Made by a program: the position numbers and the translations under genes. This document shows, one piece after another, positions 6,024 to 9,770 of a stretch of DNA of 9,770 bases (position 1 is its first letter; each line of letters starts with the position of its first letter). The notes beneath the pieces are model-generated. The model was not told the DNA's origin and made no database searches. It saw nothing but the letters and a program-made list of their open reading frames with translations. The stretch is taken from assembly GCA_947628685.1 (NCBI GenBank), contig CANRAT010000051.1:1-9770 (forward strand), read 5' to 3'. Source of the DNA: an uncultured Bacilli bacterium (lineage in GTDB: Bacteria; Bacillota_I; Bacilli_A; RF39; UBA660).

Positions 6024-6806
6024 ATGGTATATAATTTCAAAGAATATAAACCTGTATTTGATACACCTTTAAAAGTGGAGCAAGAACTTGCAGTATCAAG
6101 GAAAATTATGGATTTATTGAATAAAAACAGATATAATGATTTAGAGGATTTTATATCTAAAAACAGTAGTTATCAAAATTTTCTTAATAATAATCAAATG
6201 GAAAATGTGGTTAAACATTTTGGTAATTCATTAAATGAGGCTGATTATGTAATTATATTAAATAATTTAAGGAGTTTAACTAAAACAAAAAAAGAATTTG
6301 AGAAAGAAAATATAAAAACTACTAACTTTGATGATAAAGAATATAATTCTTTTAGCGGTGGTGACAAAACTTATTTTTTAGATAATTCAGTTAGTGATAA
6401 ATCCATAGAAGAACAAATGAAGGATTTACAAAATAGCAGTGATAGTTTTCAAACTAGTGATATAAGAAAAAATACAGAAAATATGTTTAAAAGTCTTGAA
6501 GAAAATACTAAAGAAGGATTAAATTTACTTTATTTATCTCAAATTAATTTTGATTCGCTATCTCTTGAAGAAAAAGAGTTGTATTCTATTGCGGCAGACT
6601 ATCAAAATAGTTTAAATGAACCTATTAGGATTGATTTAAAAAGAGGTATTATTGTAGATGGCAAAGATAATATTATGAAATTAAAAAAAGAAAATGGAGA
6701 ATTCAGTATAATAGATGATACTGACGATGAGAAGACAAGTAACACAGAAGAAGTATCATATCAAAAAGTATTAACTCCAGCAAAAGATACTATTTATAAT
6801 AGTTAG
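6024..6806 (+). CDS. Hypothetical charged soluble protein
   Basis: I do not recognise this 260-aa protein. It has no signal peptide or membrane segment and is rich in Lys, Asp, Glu, Asn and Ser. Residues about 1-95 look helical and compact (VEQELAVSRKIMDLLNKNRYNDLEDFI, then EADYVIILNNLRSLTKTKKEFE). About 96-150 is a low-complexity linker. A further helical part (about 150-200) precedes a short beta-like segment, PIRIDLKRGIIVDGKDNIMKL (about 200-220), and an acidic tail. The ATG has AAGGAGG 6 nt upstream. It is the first gene of a two-gene operon, 12 nt ahead of a membrane-anchored Asn/Gln-rich protein, so the two products may work together. No enzyme motif is visible. Confidence 0.8.
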   Translation: MVYNFKEYKPVFDTPLKVEQELAVSRKIMDLLNKNRYNDLEDFISKNSSYQNFLNNNQMENVVKHFGNSLNEADYVIILNNLRSLTKTKKEFEKENIKTTNFDDKEYNSFSGGDKTYFLDNSVSDKSIEEQMKDLQNSSDSFQTSDIRKNTENMFKSLEENTKEGLNLLYLSQINFDSLSLEEKELYSIAADYQNSLNEPIRIDLKRGIIVDGKDNIMKLKKENGEFSIIDDTDDEKTSNTEEVSYQKVLTPAKDTIYNS

Positions 6807-6818
6807 AAGGGAGACACT

Positions 6819-7319
6819 ATGAATGATAATCAATTAAAATTTGATCCAGAAACAGGAAAACCTTTAAATACAGGTAATAATGCAGGAGTTCAAAATAATA
6901 TAGCAAGTAACTCGAATGTAGTGAATAACCCTGTAGTAAATACAAATACTAACACAGTAACTAATAATAATTTGAATTCTCAGTCTATAAATCAAAATGT
7001 GCCTCCTATGTCTACTACACCTACTCCTCAAGCACAAGTAACTCCAGCACCACAAATACAACCAATTATGGAAACACAAGTTCAAAGTACCCCTGTTAAT
7101 CAACCTGCTAATGATCCTGCTTTGACTCAACAGCAAATGCAAAGTATACCTACTGTTGGTCAAAATATGCAAGATTTTATAAGTAATACTCAAGAGGCTA
7201 GTACGGCTAAAAAAACTGAGAAGAAGAATGGTCCTAATATTTTATTTATTGTTATATTATTTGTAGTTATATTTGCAGCCATATTTTTCTTATTTCCTTA
7301 CTTACTTGAAAATTTATAA
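6819..7319 (+). CDS. Tail-anchored Asn/Gln/Pro/Thr-rich protein
   Basis: This 166-aa protein has an unusual layout. It opens with LKFDPETGKPLN (6-17), reminiscent of the 'FDPxTGxPL' heads of several Firmicutes membrane proteins. A long disordered region (18-128) made mainly of Asn, Gln, Thr, Pro and Val follows. A basic patch KKTEKK (131-136) precedes one C-terminal transmembrane helix (141-160) and a 6-residue tail. The basic patch before the helix predicts a cytoplasmic N-terminus, so this is a tail-anchored protein rather than a secreted one. AAGGGAG (6807-6813) lies 5 nt before the ATG. It is the second gene of the operon and is followed by a strong terminator. Function unknown; a scaffold or tether for its soluble neighbour is a guess. 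Confidence 0.8.
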   Translation: MNDNQLKFDPETGKPLNTGNNAGVQNNIASNSNVVNNPVVNTNTNTVTNNNLNSQSINQNVPPMSTTPTPQAQVTPAPQIQPIMETQVQSTPVNQPANDPALTQQQMQSIPTVGQNMQDFISNTQEASTAKKTEKKNGPNILFIVILFVVIFAAIFFLFPYLLENL

Positions 7320-7320
7320 T

Positions 7321-7353
7321 AAAAATCTTTAGAGTTTTTTCTAAAGATTTTTT
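7321..7353. terminator. Bidirectional terminator between the operon and the amidase remnant
   Basis: AAAAATCTTTAGA (7321-7333) pairs perfectly with TCTAAAGATTTTT (7340-7352) around a 6-nt loop. Both arms provide a T-run on their own strand. The amidase stop codon (7352-7354, minus strand) overlaps the stem base, so the two convergent units share this structure. Confidence 0.88.
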
Positions 7354-8293
7354 AGTTTATTTTTAAAACTTGACCTATAATTAATAAATCACTATTTAAA
7401 TTGTTTAATCTTATTAATTCAGCAACTGTAGTATTATATTTTTTAGCTATTTTATATAAACTATCTCCACTTTTTACTGTATATGTTTGTTCTGAAGATG
7501 GTACTACACTAGATGGAATACTAAGTACTTGACCTATTCTTAATGTCGTACTAGTTAGATTATTTAAATTAATTAGTTCACTTACCGTAGTATTGTACAT
7601 TTGGGCTATTTTATATAAACTGTCACCTTTTTTTACTATATATGTATTATCCTGTGTCATTTCTTTTGGTGGTAATTTTAAAATTTGACCTATACTTAGT
7701 AAATTGCTTGTTAAATTATTTAATCTTTTTAATTCATCCACTGTAGTGTTGTTTTCTATAGCTATTTTATACAAACTATCGCCATTTTTTACTATATAAA
7801 CGTTTTCTTCTAATATCTCTTTACTAGGTATTTTTAAAACTTGACCTATTTTTAAAGTATTACTTGCTAGATTATTAGCACTCTTTAATTCATCTACAGT
7901 AACACCAAGTTTTTTTGCTATACTCCACAAACTGTCACCACTTTTTACTGTGTAATAGTTATCTCCTGGAACAGGTACATAGTTTAAATTTAAATATTCA
8001 ACGATTGCTCTAACTACTGCTTCTGCATAGTTTTTCCAGTTGTTTTTTAATTGCTCAACATCATCACCTTTACTGTCTAAAAAACCATATTCTACTGTTA
8101 TTGATTCTGTATTGCCTGTATTTCTTTGCATGAAGTAGTAATCTTTACTGGTGTCACTTGGAAGCCTTCTTTGATATGCCTTTCTTATGTTTTGACCTTC
8201 GCTTTGTAATTCGTTTAAAATTAAGTTTGGAAGTGTTGACGTATTCCTTAGAGCGTAAATTACTTCAGCACCATCGCCACCTCCGGAAAGATT
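7352..8293 (-). pseudogene. N-terminally truncated LysM N-acetylmuramoyl-L-alanine amidase
   Basis: The open frame continues upstream of the first in-frame ATG (8129-8131) to codon 8291-8293, where TAA (8294-8296) closes it: 313 codons in all. The first ~100 residues are the C-terminal half of an Amidase_3 domain. GGGDGAEVIYALRN (4-17) and RRLPSDTSKDYYFMQRNTG (42-60) are family-like, and the catalytic Glu is E68 in ITVEYGF. Four LysM repeats follow (about 113-156, 165-208, 217-260, 271-313), binding GlcNAc-containing glycan. The N-terminal half, including the DPGHGG-type zinc ligand and the HxN motif that should lie just before the break, is absent. No ribosome site precedes ATG 8131, and no signal peptide is present. 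The break lies next to a serine recombinase gene, so insertion into the amidase gene is the likely cause. If the element excises, the gene could be restored. Cell-wall cleavage between MurNAc and L-Ala is the family activity, probably not retained by this fragment. Confidence 0.85.
7355..7957 (-). repeat. Four tandem LysM-coding repeats
   Basis: Four copies of about 44 codons, separated by short linkers, each encode (Y)TVKSGDSLYKIA...T/VxELxxLNNLxS...LxIGQxLKI. Copies 2-4 are closest to one another at the protein level. The arrangement is typical of wall-targeting modules and could change copy number by recombination. Confidence 0.9.
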
Positions 8294-8300
8294 TTATGTG
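8280..8300. other. Probable integration junction (att-like site) in the amidase gene
   Basis: Homology to the amidase is convincing up to the codons for GGGDGAEV (about 8260-8284). It is lost within the next few codons, and TAA follows at 8294-8296. A GC-rich stretch (CCGGAGGTGGCGATGG on the minus strand, 8272-8287) lies at the edge, in otherwise AT-rich DNA. Serine recombinases cut at a short central dinucleotide, so no long target duplication is expected. The exact crossover point cannot be fixed without the other junction or an uninterrupted relative. Confidence 0.5.
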
Positions 8301-8361
8301 GTTAGGCATTCATTTTTCCTTGATTTTACTGCATTTAATTTTTCTAAAAAATACTATAGGG

Positions 8362-8396
8362 GAAGGTAATTATGTGTGATTAACAAAATTACCTTC
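8362..8396. terminator. Terminator after the serine recombinase gene
   Basis: GAAGGTAATT (8362-8371) and AATTACCTTC (8387-8396) form a perfect 10-bp stem with a 15-nt loop, starting 6 nt beyond the recombinase stop. On the minus strand a T-run (TATTTTTTAG) comes about 9 nt after the stem. On the plus strand AATTTTTTATATTTTTTT follows directly, so it may work in both directions and insulate the element end. Confidence 0.65.
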
Positions 8397-8402
8397 AATT
8401 TT

Positions 8403-9770
8403 TTATATTTTTTTATAATTAATTTTTACATCATCTAGCACTTTAAATCTATATTGAATTTCAATATTTTTATCCTTATCAATATAAATAGCTTTTACTA
8501 AAGTTTTTATTAATTCTCTATTAGGTTCATTTAAATTTAATAATGATTTTATTTGTCCTTCATACTTTGTTATTTCTTTGGCATCTTCTTTTCTTTGCTC
8601 TTCTTCATTATCTAATTCATAAATCCTATTCTTTAAAGTAGATATTTGTTTTTCTGTTTGTTCTACAAGTCTTGAATAATTTTGGACTGTTATAATACCT
8701 TTAAACTTATCATCATAAAGGGAATCCATCTTTCTTTTTAATTCTTCGATTTTTTCCGTTATTTGTTGCTTTTCCTTTTCTCTTTCTTTTTTTAATGAAT
8801 CTTGTTCAAGTAAAAGTTTTTTAGAAAGTTCTTTAACATTTAGACTATCCAAGTATTTTTGACAAGTTGATTTAATTACTTCCATTATTCTTTCTTCTAA
8901 TTTATCATAAGGAAAGAAATGAGGATAGCATAAATGTCTTCTAGGATCTCTTGCATACTTATTACAATTAACACTCCAATATCTATTATCTTTATAGTTT
9001 TTATTTTTTCGATAAAGTACAGATAAAGAATTACCACACTCTTTGCATACAAGTAAATTTTCAAGTAGTCTTTTTTCTCTATTACAATGCGTATTTTTTA
9101 TTCTTGCTGGAGCATTTTGAATTGCATCAAACACTACTTTACTAACTAAAGGTTCATGAGTATTTTCAACAATTATCCAAAACTCTTTTTCTAAAGATAT
9201 TTTCTTTTGAGATTTATAAGATAATTTAGTTTGAACATTTTGTACCATATCACCAGTATACATTCTATTTTTTAAAAGTTTATTAACAGATGAAATAGTC
9301 CAAACATTCACCTTTTGTTTTGAAGATGATTTAGTATTTTTATACATACTAGGACTTAATATTTTATTATCATTTAAGTAAGATACAATATCACTTACTC
9401 CTATACCTGAATATGACATTTGAAATATTTTTTTCACTATTGGAGCAACTTCAGGATCTGGTATTAAATGACCTTTATCAAGTGGATCTCTCATATAGCC
9501 ATAGCAAGGTTTACTTCCAATGAATTTTCCTTGTTCTTTTTTATTTCTTAATATAGAACGAATCTTTTTTGAAGTATCCTTACTTGTCATATCATTAAAC
9601 AAAGCTTTGAAAGGTGCTATATCATTATTAGCAGTTTCTAAAAATGTATCTACTTGATCTAATATAGAAATGTATCTTATTTTCTTTTGAGGAAAATATT
9701 GCTCAACATAATATCCACATTGAATATAATCTCTACCTAATCTAGATAAGTCTTTGGTAATTACACAATT
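8403..9770 (-). CDS. Large serine recombinase (site-specific integrase), N-terminus outside the window
   Basis: The frame is open from the stop (8403-8405) to the right edge: 455 visible residues, with the start missing. Visible residues 1-70 are the end of the resolvase catalytic domain, with the signature VITKDLSRLGRDY (3-15) carrying the active-site Arg region. The catalytic Ser and first beta-strands lie off-window. Next comes a recombinase domain (about 85-200; YGYMRDP, IPDPEVAPIVKKIF), a zinc ribbon with C242, C245, C269 and C281, a long Lys/Glu-rich coiled coil (about 310-400) and the usual C-terminal IEIQYRF strand (436-442). These are the domains of phage and Tn4451/Tn5397-type integrases, which recombine attP/attB without high-energy cofactors. 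It lies about 110 bp from a truncated amidase gene with its 3' end toward the junction, as in Tn5397-type elements. It is therefore probably the integrase of the inserted element. Confidence 0.93.
   Translation of the reverse strand, partial: NCVITKDLSRLGRDYIQCGYYVEQYFPQKKIRYISILDQVDTFLETANNDIAPFKALFNDMTSKDTSKKIRSILRNKKEQGKFIGSKPCYGYMRDPLDKGHLIPDPEVAPIVKKIFQMSYSGIGVSDIVSYLNDNKILSPSMYKNTKSSSKQKVNVWTISSVNKLLKNRMYTGDMVQNVQTKLSYKSQKKISLEKEFWIIVENTHEPLVSKVVFDAIQNAPARIKNTHCNREKRLLENLLVCKECGNSLSVLYRKNKNYKDNRYWSVNCNKYARDPRRHLCYPHFFPYDKLEERIMEVIKSTCQKYLDSLNVKELSKKLLLEQDSLKKEREKEKQQITEKIEELKRKMDSLYDDKFKGIITVQNYSRLVEQTEKQISTLKNRIYELDNEEEQRKEDAKEITKYEGQIKSLLNLNEPNRELIKTLVKAIYIDKDKNIEIQYRFKVLDDVKINYKKI

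Noticed and set aside
6864..7193. Minus-strand open frame of 109 codons opposite the Asn/Gln-rich gene
   Set aside because: Antisense of a low-complexity region giving a Cys/Tyr/Arg-rich product without a ribosome site. The plus-strand gene has a good ribosome site, operon position and terminator.
7355..7957. CRISPR-like periodic repeats
   Set aside because: The periodicity is about 150 bp, lies in frame, and comes from four LysM domains. No short direct repeats with unique spacers are present anywhere in the window.
7352..8131. Reading the amidase as a complete 259-aa gene starting at ATG 8131
   Set aside because: The frame and clear amidase homology continue 54 codons upstream, and no ribosome site or signal peptide precedes this ATG.
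8158..8379. Plus-strand open frame of 73 codons across the junction
   Set aside because: It is antisense to the amidase remnant and ends in the terminator loop, with no ribosome site. It exists because it bridges two unrelated sequences.
9600..9602. TTG as the start of the recombinase
   Set aside because: The frame stays open to the window edge, and the upstream residues include the resolvase signature VITKDLSRLGRDY, so the true start is outside the window.
1..9770. Mollicutes genetic code (TGA as Trp), suggested by the low GC
   Set aside because: TGG is used for Trp throughout, and the 72-aa membrane protein ends in TGA right where the next gene begins.

Overview
The window is very AT-rich (roughly three quarters A+T by eye). 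It carries Firmicutes-type Shine-Dalgarno sites (AAGGAGG and the downstream-shifted AGGTGG), short hairpin terminators with U-runs, and Gram-positive genes: uppP, a DUF3603-like protein, an RlmD-type methyltransferase, a LysM cell-wall amidase and a GH25 lipoprotein. TGA is used as a stop (end of the 72-aa gene, 4096-4098) and TGG encodes Trp, so the standard bacterial code fits better than the Mollicutes code. The DUF3603-like gene points to an uncultured, low-GC member of the Bacilli. That placement is an inference and no species is proposed.

Left end (1-1125): the hydrophobic tail of a membrane protein, then an isolated DUF2513-like gene on the minus strand. This gene sits between non-coding stretches that share several identical short blocks in the same order. 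To its right, a good promoter leads straight into a strong hairpin terminator, suggesting a roughly 75-nt small RNA or attenuated leader. Positions 1126-2969 hold two plus-strand genes with separate promoters: a secreted GH25 muramidase-like lipoprotein and a Cys-rich protein with a CFITT motif.

Middle (2995-5919): uppP (undecaprenyl-diphosphate recycling) on the minus strand is divergent from a tight three-gene operon of small membrane protein, DUF3603-like protein and 23S rRNA uracil-C5 methyltransferase. Positions 6024-7319 hold a two-gene operon of unknown function: a soluble charged protein, then an Asn/Gln/Pro/Thr-rich protein ending in one membrane segment. Terminators separate the units, and two of them overlap stop codons.

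Right end (7352-9770): the most notable region. The minus strand carries the C-terminal 313 codons of an N-acetylmuramoyl-L-alanine amidase with four LysM repeats. Its reading frame stops abruptly at about 8290, and the N-terminal zinc-binding half of the catalytic domain is missing. About 110 bp further on, in the same orientation, lies the 3' end of a large serine recombinase that runs off the window. The simplest reading is that an integrative element or prophage inserted into the amidase gene, with one junction near 8280-8300 and its cargo beyond the right edge. No tRNA, rRNA, CRISPR array or canonical IS was seen.
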